A stretch of 64,000 nt of DNA from Micromonospora tulbaghiae (GCF_900091605.1 NZ_FMCQ01000007.1:246860-310859); one strand, 5' to 3'. Positions 33,431-42,694 are shown, counted from the first letter of the stretch. Translations and numbers: made by a program. Notes: a model not told the origin generated them from the letters alone.

Positions 33431-34583
33431 GACGCACCCCCGGGTCGCGCAGCGACAGCGCCCCGTTGGCCAGGCGCAGCCGGTCGTTGGCGTAGTTCAG
33501 CGAGGCCGAGCGCAGATCCCGGAACGTGCGCTCCAGCGTCAGCGGCGAGTCGGTCAGGTAGCCGTGGCGCAGGCCCGCCAGCTCGACCAGTTCGTGCGCG
33601 GCGGCGAAGGACTCCTCGGCCACGCGGATCTTCAGCGTGTTGAGCAGCAGTTGCACCGGCGCCGCCGACATGTCCGGCGCGTCGGTGACCACGGAGACGG
33701 TGTGCCGCAGCAGCGCGTGCGCCGCGTCCAGCCGGGCCCGGATGCCGGCCAGCCGCAGCAGCACCAGCTCGGAGGAGGGGGCGAACTGCCGCCGTCCCGC
33801 CTCGCTGCGGGCGTGCCGCAGCACCCGGCCGTACGCGCCGGCCGCCGCCCCGATCCAGGCCGCCGCCCAGCCGACGTGCGCCAGCGGCGCGAAGACGGTG
33901 GTGGCGATCTCCCGGAACCCGCCGTGCTCGCCGACCACCTGCCACTGCGGCACCGCGCCACGCAGCCGCATCGGCACGCTGTGCGTGGCCCGCATGCCCA
34001 GCGGGCGCCACCCGCCGGTCACCTCGATCTCCACCTGGTCCCGGTCGGCGTAGACCAGGTCCACCTGGGCGGCCGAGTCGGCCCCCGGGGCGCGGGTGGT
34101 GATCAGGAAGGCGTCGGAGTACGGGCCGCCGGTCACGATCGGCGCCTGCCGGTCGATCCGCAGCATCTCGCCGTCGTGCTCCAGCGCCGACTCGGCGGTC
34201 ATCAGGTGACCACCCTTGCCGGCCTCGGTGGTGACCGAGCCGAGATACCGCTCGCCCCGGGCCACCGCCGGCAGCACCTCGGCGCGCAGCTTCTCCCCGC
34301 CGTACGCGGTGATCGCGGCGACCTGCTGGCAGTGCATGGCGAAGACCATCGCCACCGACATGTCCACCCGGCCCAGCGTCAGCGTGACGTCGACCAGGTC
34401 CGGCAGCGTGCCGCCGGCGCCGCCCTCGGCGGCCGGGACCAGCAGCCCCAGCAGCCCGGTACGGCGCATGGCGGCCAGCGCCTCGGTGGGGAAGGCGGCG
34501 TTCTCGTCGGCCTCGCGGGCGTGCTCCGCCGCCACGTCGGCGACGGTCTCGACGGCCGGGGCGTACCCGGCGGCCGCGGTCAT
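33423..34583 (-). CDS. Acyl-CoA-dehydrogenase-fold flavoenzyme 1
   Basis: 386-residue ACAD-fold protein. The N-terminal helices carry FPTEALAAMRRTGLLGLLVPAAEGG, the mid-domain AITAYGGEKLRAEVLPAVARGERYLGSVTTEAGKGGH gives the flavin site, and the C-terminus (LERTFRDLRSASLNYANDRL) resembles flavin-dependent monooxygenases of this fold more than fatty-acyl dehydrogenases; no EGT-type catalytic Glu is visible. Its ATG overlaps the ACP stop (ATGA), and a flavin reductase is in the same operon, so an ACP-bound substrate and supplied reduced flavin are likely. Whether it desaturates, hydroxylates or oxidises nitrogen is open. Confidence 0.82.
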   Translation of the reverse strand: MTAAAGYAPAVETVADVAAEHAREADENAAFPTEALAAMRRTGLLGLLVPAAEGGAGGTLPDLVDVTLTLGRVDMSVAMVFAMHCQQVAAITAYGGEKLRAEVLPAVARGERYLGSVTTEAGKGGHLMTAESALEHDGEMLRIDRQAPIVTGGPYSDAFLITTRAPGADSAAQVDLVYADRDQVEIEVTGGWRPLGMRATHSVPMRLRGAVPQWQVVGEHGGFREIATTVFAPLAHVGWAAAWIGAAAGAYGRVLRHARSEAGRRQFAPSSELVLLRLAGIRARLDAAHALLRHTVSVVTDAPDMSAAPVQLLLNTLKIRVAEESFAAAHELVELAGLRHGYLTDSPLTLERTFRDLRSASLNYANDRLRLANGALSLRDPGVRLA

Positions 34584-34834
34584 CGGGAACCACCGCCGAC
34601 CGGGGCGCGCAGCTCCTCCACCACGCCCCACAGTCCACCGGCGGTGGCGAACGTGGAGTCGACGAGCTTGTCGTCGGGCACGGCGACCCCGAACGTGTCC
34701 TCGATGGCGAACAGCAGCTCGATCTCGCGCATGGAGTCCAGGCCGAGGTCGCGCAGGCGGGACTCCTCGGTGATCTCGTCCGGGCCGGCGAACTTGAGGA
34801 ACGGGCGGAGCAACTCGGTGAATTCGGCGTTCAT
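34580..34834 (-). CDS. Acyl carrier protein
   Basis: 84-residue free carrier protein with the phosphopantetheine site LGLDSMREIELL (Ser of DSM, about residue 35). ATG 34834 (MNAEFTELL) is chosen because AAAGGTGA lies 5-10 nt upstream. It begins 4 nt after the decarboxylase stop and overlaps the next gene by ATGA, so ligase, decarboxylase, carrier and flavoenzyme are made as a set. This matches the ligase-decarboxylase-ACP trio of BtrI/BtrK-type and exosortase-associated gene sets. Confidence 0.92.
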   Translation of the reverse strand: MNAEFTELLRPFLKFAGPDEITEESRLRDLGLDSMREIELLFAIEDTFGVAVPDDKLVDSTFATAGGLWGVVEELRAPVGGGSR

Positions 34835-34838
34835 GACG

Positions 34839-36086
34839 TCACCTTTCATCTCGGGGTTCGGCAGTGGCGCCCGGTGTGTCGACCGGGTGCCGCGTCAGGG
34901 TCAGCCGGGACGTCTCGACGACGCGGTCGCCGTCGCAGACGACCTCGACCGGCGCGGGGTGGCCGAGGAAGGCCAGCAGGCTCGCCGAGAGGCCGTACGC
35001 CCCGACGTTCGGCACGGCCAGCACGTCGCCCGGCCGTACGTCTGGCAGGTTCGCGGCGCGGGCCCAGGTGTCCAGCGGCGTGCACAGCGGCCCGGCGACT
35101 ATCGCGCCCTCCAGCGGCGCGCCGTCGCGGCCGTCGGCGGCGTGCAGGGCGGGTACGAGCGGCGGCAGCCGGCGCAGGCCGGACATCCCGCCGAGGTGGT
35201 TGATGCCGGACTCCAGCACCACGACCGGCGTGCCCTGCGACCGCTTGACGTCCAGCACGCGCGTCAGCAGCGTGCCGGCGGTGGCGGTGAGGAACCGCCC
35301 CGACTCGAAGGCGACTGTCGGCGCGCCGTCGCGCCAGCCGGGGAAGAGCTCGTCCAGGGCCGCGGCGACCCGGTCGGCGAGGCCGGTCAGGTCCGCGTTG
35401 TGGCCGGGCCGGGCGAACGGCGCGCCGAAGCCGCCGCCGAGGTCGAGCAGGGTCAGGTCGATGCCGAGCAGGTCCCGCAGCCGCCGGGCGGTGGTCGCCG
35501 CGGCGGTGAACTGCGCCACCAGCGCGTCCACCGAGTCGACGTTGCTGCCGGTGTAGAGGTGGAATCCCCGTACCGGGGCCGAAGGGCGGGAGCGGAACCG
35601 CTGCGGCTCCTGCTCGATCCAGTCGGCGTCGGCGCCGAACTGGGACGCGACGCCGGTCATGGTGAGACCCTGGCCCGGGTTGGGCACCCGGTCGTTGACC
35701 CGCAGCAGGCAGCGCAGTTCCACGCCGTGCGCGGCGGCGATCCGGTCGGCCTGGTCCAGGCCCTCGGGCGAGTCGACGGAGAACCAGCGGACACCGGCGC
35801 GCACCGCCTCGGCCACCTCGGCGTCGCGCTTGCCGGGTCCGGTGTAGAGCATGCTGTCGCCGGGCACGCCGGCCCGCAGCGCCGCGGCCAGTTCGCCCGG
35901 GGAGCAGATCTCCGCGTCGCAGCCGGCGGTGTGCAGCGCCGCCACCAGCGCCGGGTGCGGGTTGGCCTTGAGTGAGTAGAACAGCCGACTCGGTGCGGGT
36001 AGCGCCGCGACCAGGGTGGCGTGGCTGGCGCGTACCCGGGCCAGGTCGTAGCGGTAGGCCGGGGTGTCGAAGGGCAGGTCAGCCAT
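34839..36086 (-). CDS. PLP-dependent decarboxylase, BtrK-like (acts on carrier-bound amino acid)
   Basis: 415-residue fold-type III PLP enzyme of the diaminopimelate/ornithine decarboxylase family. The PLP lysine is in FYSLKANPHP (about residue 41). LLDLGGGFGAPF binds the phosphate, and the second-subunit site reads AGPLCTPLD (Cys). Adjacent ligase and ACP genes point to the BtrK subgroup, which decarboxylates an aminoacyl-ACP rather than free diaminopimelate. Start ATG 36086 overlaps the ligase stop by 8 nt; GTG 36095 is an alternative. Confidence 0.87.
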   Translation of the reverse strand: MADLPFDTPAYRYDLARVRASHATLVAALPAPSRLFYSLKANPHPALVAALHTAGCDAEICSPGELAAALRAGVPGDSMLYTGPGKRDAEVAEAVRAGVRWFSVDSPEGLDQADRIAAAHGVELRCLLRVNDRVPNPGQGLTMTGVASQFGADADWIEQEPQRFRSRPSAPVRGFHLYTGSNVDSVDALVAQFTAAATTARRLRDLLGIDLTLLDLGGGFGAPFARPGHNADLTGLADRVAAALDELFPGWRDGAPTVAFESGRFLTATAGTLLTRVLDVKRSQGTPVVVLESGINHLGGMSGLRRLPPLVPALHAADGRDGAPLEGAIVAGPLCTPLDTWARAANLPDVRPGDVLAVPNVGAYGLSASLLAFLGHPAPVEVVCDGDRVVETSRLTLTRHPVDTPGATAEPRDER

Positions 36087-37578
36087 TGTGCTCACCCGCC
36101 AGCCGGGCCAGCGCCCGCCGGTCCACCTTGCCGTTGCCGGTCAGTGGCAGGTCGGGCAGCACGACGCAGCGCGCCGGCACCTTCATCTCCTCCAGCTGCT
36201 CCCGAAGTCGGCGCAGCACGTCGGCGGGGGTCAGCTCGGCCACCACGAACAGCGTCGCGCCGTCGCGGCCGTCGGCCGGCGGCAGCACCCCGGCCGCGTC
36301 CACGCCGTCGACCCGGTAGGCGGCGGCCTCCACCTCGGTGGCGCTGACCCGGGTGCCCTTCTCCTTGTAGACGTCGTCGCGCCGGCCGGCGAAGTGGACG
36401 TACCCGTCGGCGTCCACGTGACCGTGGTCGCCGGTGTGCAGCTGCGGGAACAGACCGTGGGCGCGGCGGAACCGCTGCGCGGTCAGCTCGGGTCGCCGCC
36501 AGTAGCCGGCCATCACGTGCGGGCCGCGTACCACCAGCTCGCCGCGGACGCCCGGTGGCTGACGCCGTCCCTCGGCGTCGACCGTGAAGATCTCGGTGCC
36601 GGGCAGGGCCCGTCCGCAGGCGCCGGGCCGGCGCAGGTCGGCGTCCGGCGGCATGATCGCGGCGCGCTTGCACTCGGTGAGGCCGAACATCAGCTGGACG
36701 GTCAGGCCGGGCAGCAGCCGGCGCAGGCCGGCCAGCACCTCCGGGGGCATGGCCGCGCCGGTGTTGGTGAGCAGGCGCAGCGGCGGGCGCGGCGCGCCCG
36801 CCCGGCCGAGCAGCCGCAGCAGGTTGATCGCGAGCGACGGCACGCAGGGCAGCACCGTGGCGCCGGACCCGACCAGGGTCGCCAGCAGGCGGCCACCGGT
36901 GTCGCCGGGGTCGCCCAGGCGCAGCCGGGCGCCGGCGACGGTGCTGAGGAAGATCTGGTAGAGGCCGTAGTCGAACGAGGGCGGCAGCAGGACGTGCACC
37001 ACGTCGTCGGGCCGGTAGCGCAGCTCCGACTGGATCGCCCGCACCGCGAACGTGACCTGGGCGTGTGTGGAGACCACCGCCTTCGGCATGCCGGTGCTGC
37101 CGGAGGTGTAGATCAGACAGACCGGGTCGACCGCGAGCGGGGCCGGGCCGGCGGGCACGCCGCCGATCGCCGCGGCGGACGCGGCGCGGCGCGCCTCGGC
37201 CGCGCCGCGCACCGGGACGCCGCGGGCGCGGGACAGGCCGGCCAGGACCGGGTCGTCGGTGAGGACCAGGCCCGGCTCGGCGTCGTCGAGCACGTGCGCG
37301 AGGGCGACCTCGGGGGCCGGCGTCCGCAGGACGACGAAGACACCGCCGGTACGGGCGACCGCGTACAGCAGCGCCGGCAGGGTCGCGTCGGCGGGCAGCG
37401 CCACCAGCACCCGGTCGCCGCGCCGGACGCCCTGCCCGCGCAGCCAGCCGGCCAGGCGCAGGCTGTCGGCCCGCAGCTGACGGTACGTGGACTCGACGGT
37501 CCCGTCCCCGACGGCGGGCGCGTCGGGGCGCTCGTCGGCGGTGCGGTCCAGCAGGTCGTGCAGCAGTTCGGTACTCAT
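36079..37578 (-). CDS. AMP-forming acyl/aminoacyl-ACP ligase
   Basis: 499-residue ANL-superfamily ligase with CLIYTSGSTGMPKAVVST (A3), PPSFDYGLYQIF (A4), MFGLTECKR (A5), HTGDHGHVDADGYVHFAGR (A7), DDVYKEKGTRVSATEVE (A8) and LTGNGKVDRR (A10, Lys). The FDYG motif and the YKEKGTRV segment resemble ligases found with PLP decarboxylases and ACPs in exosortase-A-associated sets, so it probably charges the ACP at 34580-34834 for the decarboxylase. Starts at ATG 37578, overlapping the BtrH-like gene stop by ATGA. Confidence 0.88.
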   Translation of the reverse strand: MSTELLHDLLDRTADERPDAPAVGDGTVESTYRQLRADSLRLAGWLRGQGVRRGDRVLVALPADATLPALLYAVARTGGVFVVLRTPAPEVALAHVLDDAEPGLVLTDDPVLAGLSRARGVPVRGAAEARRAASAAAIGGVPAGPAPLAVDPVCLIYTSGSTGMPKAVVSTHAQVTFAVRAIQSELRYRPDDVVHVLLPPSFDYGLYQIFLSTVAGARLRLGDPGDTGGRLLATLVGSGATVLPCVPSLAINLLRLLGRAGAPRPPLRLLTNTGAAMPPEVLAGLRRLLPGLTVQLMFGLTECKRAAIMPPDADLRRPGACGRALPGTEIFTVDAEGRRQPPGVRGELVVRGPHVMAGYWRRPELTAQRFRRAHGLFPQLHTGDHGHVDADGYVHFAGRRDDVYKEKGTRVSATEVEAAAYRVDGVDAAGVLPPADGRDGATLFVVAELTPADVLRRLREQLEEMKVPARCVVLPDLPLTGNGKVDRRALARLAGEHNG

Positions 37579-38819
37579 CGGGCACCTCCGGTGGCGGCGC
37601 CGAACATGGCGCACAGGGAGCCGACGTCGCGCAGGTCGGCCGCGGTCAGTGCGGTGGCCGGAACCTCGACGCCGAGCCGGCGTTCGACCCGGTCGATGAC
37701 GTCGACCAGCCGGAACGAGTCGAAGCCGGGCAGTTCCCGGAGCACGTCGGTGGTGCGCAGGGTCGAGCCGTCCAGGTCCAGGGTGTCGCCGAGCGCGCCG
37801 AGCACCGCCGCGCGTACGCCGTCGTCACCGGCCCGGTCCGGCGCGGCCGGCGCGGCGTCCTCGCCGGTCCCGGCGGCCGGTCCGGCCATCGACTCCAGCG
37901 CGGCCAGGTGGTCGGCCATCAGCGCGCCGAGCGCGTCCGCCAGTTCCGGCGCGGCCGGCCGGCCCGCCTGGGCCCGCCGCAGCGCCACGTAGCTGCGCGT
38001 GGCGAGTTGCTGCCAGCGCGCGGCCTGCCCGGCCAGCGCGGCGGCGGCCTCCGGCGCGACCGCCGCGAGCCAGTGTTCGTGCAGGTCGCGGGCGCGGGCC
38101 AGCAGCCAGACGTCGAGTACGAAGCGGTGCAGCCCGGCGACGGTGTCCAGGGCGGCGCCGGTGCGGGCCAGGTAGGTTGCGATCTCCGGGCGGGCCCGGG
38201 CGGCCCGGGCGGCGTTGCCGGCGAGCATGGCGGGCACGTCGATCGCCGGGGCCGGGTGCGTCGTCACCGCCAGTGTGTGCGCACCCCCGGCCAGCGCCGT
38301 GTCGAACGCGGCGGCCGGCATCCGCCACACGCCGGGACGCGCGGGGCCCCAGGCGGTGTCGTTGTGGTACGCGTCGACCACAGTGACCTCGTCCGGCTCG
38401 GCGGCCGTGACGAGGAAGCTGTGCCGCATGTGCTCGTGCCCGTGGTAGGGGCACCACGGCAGGTCGTACGCGTCGGCGGTGACGTAGAGCGGCTGGCCCG
38501 GGGCGGCCAGCCGGCGCACCTGCGGGCCGTCGAGCTGCATCCACCGGCCCTCGACCCGCAGGCCCAGCAGGTCGACCGCCTCGGCGGCCCGGTCGTCCGA
38601 GGTCGCCTCGACGGTGACCAGGCCGTCCTGGTCCCGGGTGCGGAACCCGTACCGGGCGCCGAGGGCGAGGTGGCTGCCGGACCCGTTCGCGTGGTCGGCC
38701 AGCAGGGCGAAGCTCGTCTGGAGACAGTCCAGCGCGGTCGCGTGCAGGCCGGTCAGGATCGGCGTCCACACCGGATCCGTGCTCGGCCGGTCCGGCGCGT
38801 TCGGGACGTGGTGGGACAT
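37575..38819 (-). CDS. BtrH-like acyltransferase fused to a C-terminal carrier domain
   Basis: 414 residues. The N-terminal half (about 20-190) resembles the BtrH N-terminal, papain-like domain: Cys in LDCLQTSFALLADH, His in MRHSFLVTAAEPDE and Asp in TVVDAYHND form a plausible triad. A helical middle leads to a carrier domain (about 335-410) with LPGFDSFRLVDVIDRVE, where Ser of FDSF would carry phosphopantetheine. In butirosin, BtrH moves the acyl chain from ACP to the aminoglycoside amine. Here enzyme and carrier are on one chain, so it may load itself and transfer to scyllo-inosamine. GAGGAG precedes ATG 38819. Confidence 0.8.
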   Translation of the reverse strand: MSHHVPNAPDRPSTDPVWTPILTGLHATALDCLQTSFALLADHANGSGSHLALGARYGFRTRDQDGLVTVEATSDDRAAEAVDLLGLRVEGRWMQLDGPQVRRLAAPGQPLYVTADAYDLPWCPYHGHEHMRHSFLVTAAEPDEVTVVDAYHNDTAWGPARPGVWRMPAAAFDTALAGGAHTLAVTTHPAPAIDVPAMLAGNAARAARARPEIATYLARTGAALDTVAGLHRFVLDVWLLARARDLHEHWLAAVAPEAAAALAGQAARWQQLATRSYVALRRAQAGRPAAPELADALGALMADHLAALESMAGPAAGTGEDAAPAAPDRAGDDGVRAAVLGALGDTLDLDGSTLRTTDVLRELPGFDSFRLVDVIDRVERRLGVEVPATALTAADLRDVGSLCAMFGAATGGAR

Positions 38820-38895
38820 GGGGGACTCCTCGATGCTGATACGTGGGGCGGGGCCGCCGGCGCGGACGGTGCCGCGCCGGCGGCCGGTGCGAAGG

Positions 38896-40116
38896 TCAGC
38901 TGTCGCCGCGGCCGTCCAGCGCGTTGGCCCAGGCGGCGAGCGCCTGCGCCTGCTCGGCCAGCGCGTGCTCGTCGGTGCCGATCGGGTCCTTGAAGAAGAA
39001 CCCCAGCTCCTCGATCGGGCCGACGTGCCCGGCGCGGTGCGCGGCAGCGGTCAGCCGGGCCAGGTCGAGCACCAGCGGCGCGGCCAGCGTCGAGTCCACC
39101 CCGCTCCAGGTCAGCTGCATGGACATCCGGACGCCGAGGAACCCCTCGAACGAGACGTGGTCCCACGCGGTCTTGTGGTCGCCCAGGTCCGGCACGTTGT
39201 CGATGTGCAGCGGGGCCGTGACGTCCTCACCGAGCAGCGCGGGCAGCACGCCCGACTTCGAGCTGAGCTTGCTGCGGGCGTTGCGCGGATCCTCCAGCGT
39301 CGCGCCGTCGCCACCGCCGAGCAGGTTCACCCCGGCCCAGGAGAGCACGTGCAGGGCGCGGCTGGTGAACATCGGCGCCAGGGCGGTACGCAGCAGCGTC
39401 TCCCCGGTCTTGCCGTCGGAGCCGGCGAACGGCACGCGCTCCCGCTGCGCCATCATCTCCAGCGCGGGCAGCCGGGCGCCGGTGGACGGGGTGAAGTCGA
39501 CGAAGCCGCAACCGGCCTGGAACGCCGCGTACGCGACCACGGAGCTGGCCGGCAGCGCCTTGTCGTCCGGGTCGGCCATGGCGCGGGTCAGCGCGTCCAG
39601 GTCGTCGTGCTCGGGCCGGTGGTCGGCCGGCGGCTCGGTCGAGGACACGTTGATGACGACGACCCGGGACAGCCCGTTGCGGGCGCGGAACTCCTCGATG
39701 TCGCCGGCGAGCCGCTCGACCACCTCGGCCAGCGGTGCGGTCTCGGTGCGCGCGTCGTAACCGGTGCGCAGGTTCCGCTCGACCTCGGGCAGGCTGCCCC
39801 GCACGGCGGCCAGCATCGGCGCCGGGATGACTCCGGAGTCGACGAGCGACTCGGCCTTCTTCTCCAGCGGCGTGTCGACGATGTCGTGCCCGCCGACGAC
39901 CAGATCGTTCCAGCTCGCCAGCGGCGCGTCGCGCAGCATGCCGGTGTCGGTGACGCAGCCGGTCGAGTCGGCCATGCCGGCGCGCAGCGCCAGCAGACCG
40001 GTGATCGCGGTGGTGGCGACCGAACCCCGGGCGCCGTTGAGCCACACGCCGACAGGCGCGTCCGTGTCGGGGGACGGGTTCGGAACGTGCGGGGTCTCGC
40101 GATGGGTGACGGTCAC
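38896..40116 (-). CDS. myo-Inositol-1-phosphate synthase
   Basis: 406-residue synthase that converts glucose-6-phosphate to L-myo-inositol-1-phosphate with bound NAD. Landmarks are GVWLNGARGSVATTAI (NAD site), NVSSTEPP, FTPSTGARLPAL, FAGSDGKTGETLLRTALAPMF and SWSGVDS-like TWSGVDSTLAAPLVLDL. Its length agrees with secondary-metabolism copies rather than the shorter 360-residue actinobacterial housekeeping type. It begins the aminocyclitol route in this cluster and lies 40 nt after the aminotransferase gene. Confidence 0.93.
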   Translation of the reverse strand: MTVTHRETPHVPNPSPDTDAPVGVWLNGARGSVATTAITGLLALRAGMADSTGCVTDTGMLRDAPLASWNDLVVGGHDIVDTPLEKKAESLVDSGVIPAPMLAAVRGSLPEVERNLRTGYDARTETAPLAEVVERLAGDIEEFRARNGLSRVVVINVSSTEPPADHRPEHDDLDALTRAMADPDDKALPASSVVAYAAFQAGCGFVDFTPSTGARLPALEMMAQRERVPFAGSDGKTGETLLRTALAPMFTSRALHVLSWAGVNLLGGGDGATLEDPRNARSKLSSKSGVLPALLGEDVTAPLHIDNVPDLGDHKTAWDHVSFEGFLGVRMSMQLTWSGVDSTLAAPLVLDLARLTAAAHRAGHVGPIEELGFFFKDPIGTDEHALAEQAQALAAWANALDGRGDS

Positions 40117-40156
40117 GGGAAGTTCCCTTCTCTGGGTGCGCCGGGGGCGGCGCGAA

Positions 40157-41431
40157 TCAGCGGGCGAGCACCTTGGCGACGGCGACGGCGATGTCGTGCA
40201 TGTCCTGTTCGCTGCCGAGGAAGGTGCTGTGGTGCGTCTGGACGGTGTGGGCCGCGAGCCATTCGGTGTTCGGGTACGTGCGCTCCCGGTGGATCTCCGC
40301 GAAGCGCTCGGCCAGCGGCGCGAGCAGCGGCTTCGTCCACGGCTGGAGCAGCCGGCTGCGGTGCAGCGGCTCGTCGGTGCAGTAGAACCGCCGGCCCAGC
40401 TCGGCGGTGAGCGCGCTGGCCACGGCGGCGTTGTCCATGCCGGCCGGCAACTCGTCGAAGACGATCGTGCCTTCGTAGATCGAGATGCGCGTCTGGCCCG
40501 CCGCCGGTTGCAGCAGCCGTACGCCGTCGACGCCGTCGAGCATCTCGCCGAGCAGCCGGTAGTTGTGGTTGCGGACGCCGTGCTGCTCGTCCAGCGTGGT
40601 CAGTTGCGCGCAGGCCACCGCCGCGGAGAACTCGTTCAGGCAGAAGTTGGCGCCCTGTACGCCGGCGCTCTCCTCCAGGTCCAGTTCGCCCGCCGGCGTC
40701 CGGTCGCCGCGGTAGCGGCGCGAGTCGGCCCGCAGCTCCTGGAGCACCGGCGCGAGCATGTCGTCGTCGGTGACCACGGCCCCGCCCTCACCGCAGGTGA
40801 GCACCTTGCCGTGCTGGAAGCTGAAGCAGCCGAGCCGGCCGAGCGAGCCGGCCTGACGGCCCTGCCAGGTGGCGCCGTGGGCCTGCGCGCAGTCCTCCAC
40901 GACGGATATGCCGCGTGGTTTCGTGACCGCGTCGAGCGCCGGCACGTCGGCCATGTTGGAGGCCCAGTGCACGGCGACCACGGCGCGCGGGTCCACCGAC
41001 AGGTCGAGGTCGTCCGGCCCGACGCAGCCGGTGGCCCGGTCGACGTCGACGAGCACCGGGACCAGGCCGGCGCGCAGCGCGGCGGTCGCGGAGGCGGTCC
41101 AGGTCAGCGCCGGTACGAGCACCGTCTCGCCGTAGCCGAGGCCGAGTGACTCCAGGGCCACCACCAGGGCGCTCGACCCGTGGTCGACCGGCACGCAGTG
41201 GCGGGTGCCGACGTAGCGGGCGAAGTCGGCCGCGAAGCGGCGCTCGAACAGGGCGGTGTCGCCGACGGACGGGCTGCTGATCGCCCACCGGCCGCCGGTC
41301 AGCACCGCGGAGAGGTTGCCGGCGGCGTCCGGCGCGGGGATCGGCCAGCGTGGCCAAGGGCGGTCGGGTGGGCGGACCGGCCGGCCACCGTCCACGGCGA
41401 GCCGCCGGTCGAGGGGGATGGAGGTCGTCAT
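40157..41431 (-). CDS. DegT/DnrJ aminotransferase, probable L-glutamine:scyllo-inosose aminotransferase
   Basis: 424-residue PLP aminotransferase of the StsC/BtrS type. The internal aldimine lysine is in CFSFQHGKVLTCGEGGAVV. VEDCAQAHGATWQG, WTASATAALRAGLVPV and QGANFCLNEFSAA fit the family. It would aminate scyllo-inosose to scyllo-inosamine using glutamine. ATG 41431 has GAAGG upstream, and as first gene of the minus-strand operon it should be preceded by the main promoter. The divergent glycosyltransferase begins only 105 nt away. Confidence 0.9.
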   Translation of the reverse strand: MTTSIPLDRRLAVDGGRPVRPPDRPWPRWPIPAPDAAGNLSAVLTGGRWAISSPSVGDTALFERRFAADFARYVGTRHCVPVDHGSSALVVALESLGLGYGETVLVPALTWTASATAALRAGLVPVLVDVDRATGCVGPDDLDLSVDPRAVVAVHWASNMADVPALDAVTKPRGISVVEDCAQAHGATWQGRQAGSLGRLGCFSFQHGKVLTCGEGGAVVTDDDMLAPVLQELRADSRRYRGDRTPAGELDLEESAGVQGANFCLNEFSAAVACAQLTTLDEQHGVRNHNYRLLGEMLDGVDGVRLLQPAAGQTRISIYEGTIVFDELPAGMDNAAVASALTAELGRRFYCTDEPLHRSRLLQPWTKPLLAPLAERFAEIHRERTYPNTEWLAAHTVQTHHSTFLGSEQDMHDIAVAVAKVLAR

Positions 41432-41536
41432 GCCTTCGACCTTGATGCCCATCGATACATCAGCGGTACACACGCGATAGCCGGCACGGCCGGCGCCGTG
41501 TATCGGCGTTGTATCCGCGTGGTCGAACCTCGGGGC

Positions 41537-42694
41537 ATGAGCCGATCCGCATCGCCCGTGGGCGAACCGACCGAACCTCGCGCCGTCGCGCGTGGCGTCT
41601 CCGTCGTCATTCCGGTCAAGGACCGGGTGGCGGAGATGCGCCGCCAGCTCCGCAGCCTGCGCGACGCCGCCCCGAACTGCCCGGAGCCGGTGGAGGTGGT
41701 GGTCGTCGACGACTCGGCGCCCGCCGCGGCCGCCGCGCACCGCGCCGCCTGCGCCGAGTACGGCGCCCGCTACGTGCGCGGACCCCGGCACGTCGGGGCC
41801 AAACGGAACCTGGGCGTCCGGCACGCCCGCTACGACCTGCTGCTGTTCACCGACTCCGACTGCCGCGTGCCGGCCGACCTGATCACCCGGTACGCGGCCC
41901 GGCTGCGCGCCTCCGGCGACGAGGTCGCCGGCGTCACCGGCCCGGTGATCGTCGAGCCCGGCGACAGCGCGTTCTTCCGCGTGATGCGCCGCTCCTACCT
42001 GCTGCTCGGCGACCTGACCCGGCCGCTGCACTACGAGCGCGTCTCCTGGGCCGCCGGGGCGAACATGGCCCTGAAACGCTCCGTCTTCGAGTCGGTCGGC
42101 GGATTCCCGGAGGACTCCCCGATGCCGCTGGGCGGGGAGGACCTGCACCTCGGGCTGCTCCTCACCGACGCCGGCTATGCGCTGCTCACCGACCCGGACG
42201 GGGTGATCACCCACGACACCGGTGTCGCCGACACCTTCCGTGCGGTCGCCTACCGGTTCACCACGTACGGGCGCTCCGAGCAGTGGCTCTGCCTCGCCCA
42301 CCCGCACCGGCGCCGGTTCGTGTTGAACACCGCCAGCACGCTCGCCGTGACCGCCCTGGCCGGGCTGCTGACCGCCCGGCGGAGTGGGGGACGCAGCCTG
42401 CTCGCGGTGCCGGCCGTCGCGGCCGCCGTGATCGCCGCGAAGACACCCGGCCGGCTCGGCGGCGACCGGGGACCGCGCGCGGTGGCCGAGTCGATGGCCT
42501 GCGCGGCGATCGAGACGCTCTTCGACGGCGCCGCGTTCGTCACCTCGCTCCGGCTCGGCCGCCCCGACCTGCTCTTCACCGGCTTCCGCGCGCCGGACGA
42601 GGCGGACTACCAGCCGGACGAGGCGGACCACCGACCGGACGAGGTGGACCGTCGACCGCTCCCGCCGGTGGCCGCGCCGCCGGTGGCGGCCTGA
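41537..42694 (+). CDS. GT2-family glycosyltransferase, membrane-associated
   Basis: 385-residue inverting-type glycosyltransferase. The GT-A core has GVSVVIPVKDR, EVVVVDDSAP (nucleotide), RHVGAKRNLGVRHARYDLLLFTDSDCR (DSD metal site) and MPLGGEDLHLGLLL (acidic catalytic region). Hydrophobic segments near 255-310 suggest membrane attachment. The end contains three 7-residue repeats of PDEADYQ type. ATG 41537 lacks a good ribosome-binding site. It may glycosylate the acylated aminocyclitol, or be a mycofactocin-type/lipid glycosyltransferase relative; acceptor unknown. Confidence 0.82.
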   Translation: MSRSASPVGEPTEPRAVARGVSVVIPVKDRVAEMRRQLRSLRDAAPNCPEPVEVVVVDDSAPAAAAAHRAACAEYGARYVRGPRHVGAKRNLGVRHARYDLLLFTDSDCRVPADLITRYAARLRASGDEVAGVTGPVIVEPGDSAFFRVMRRSYLLLGDLTRPLHYERVSWAAGANMALKRSVFESVGGFPEDSPMPLGGEDLHLGLLLTDAGYALLTDPDGVITHDTGVADTFRAVAYRFTTYGRSEQWLCLAHPHRRRFVLNTASTLAVTALAGLLTARRSGGRSLLAVPAVAAAVIAAKTPGRLGGDRGPRAVAESMACAAIETLFDGAAFVTSLRLGRPDLLFTGFRAPDEADYQPDEADHRPDEVDRRPLPPVAAPPVAA

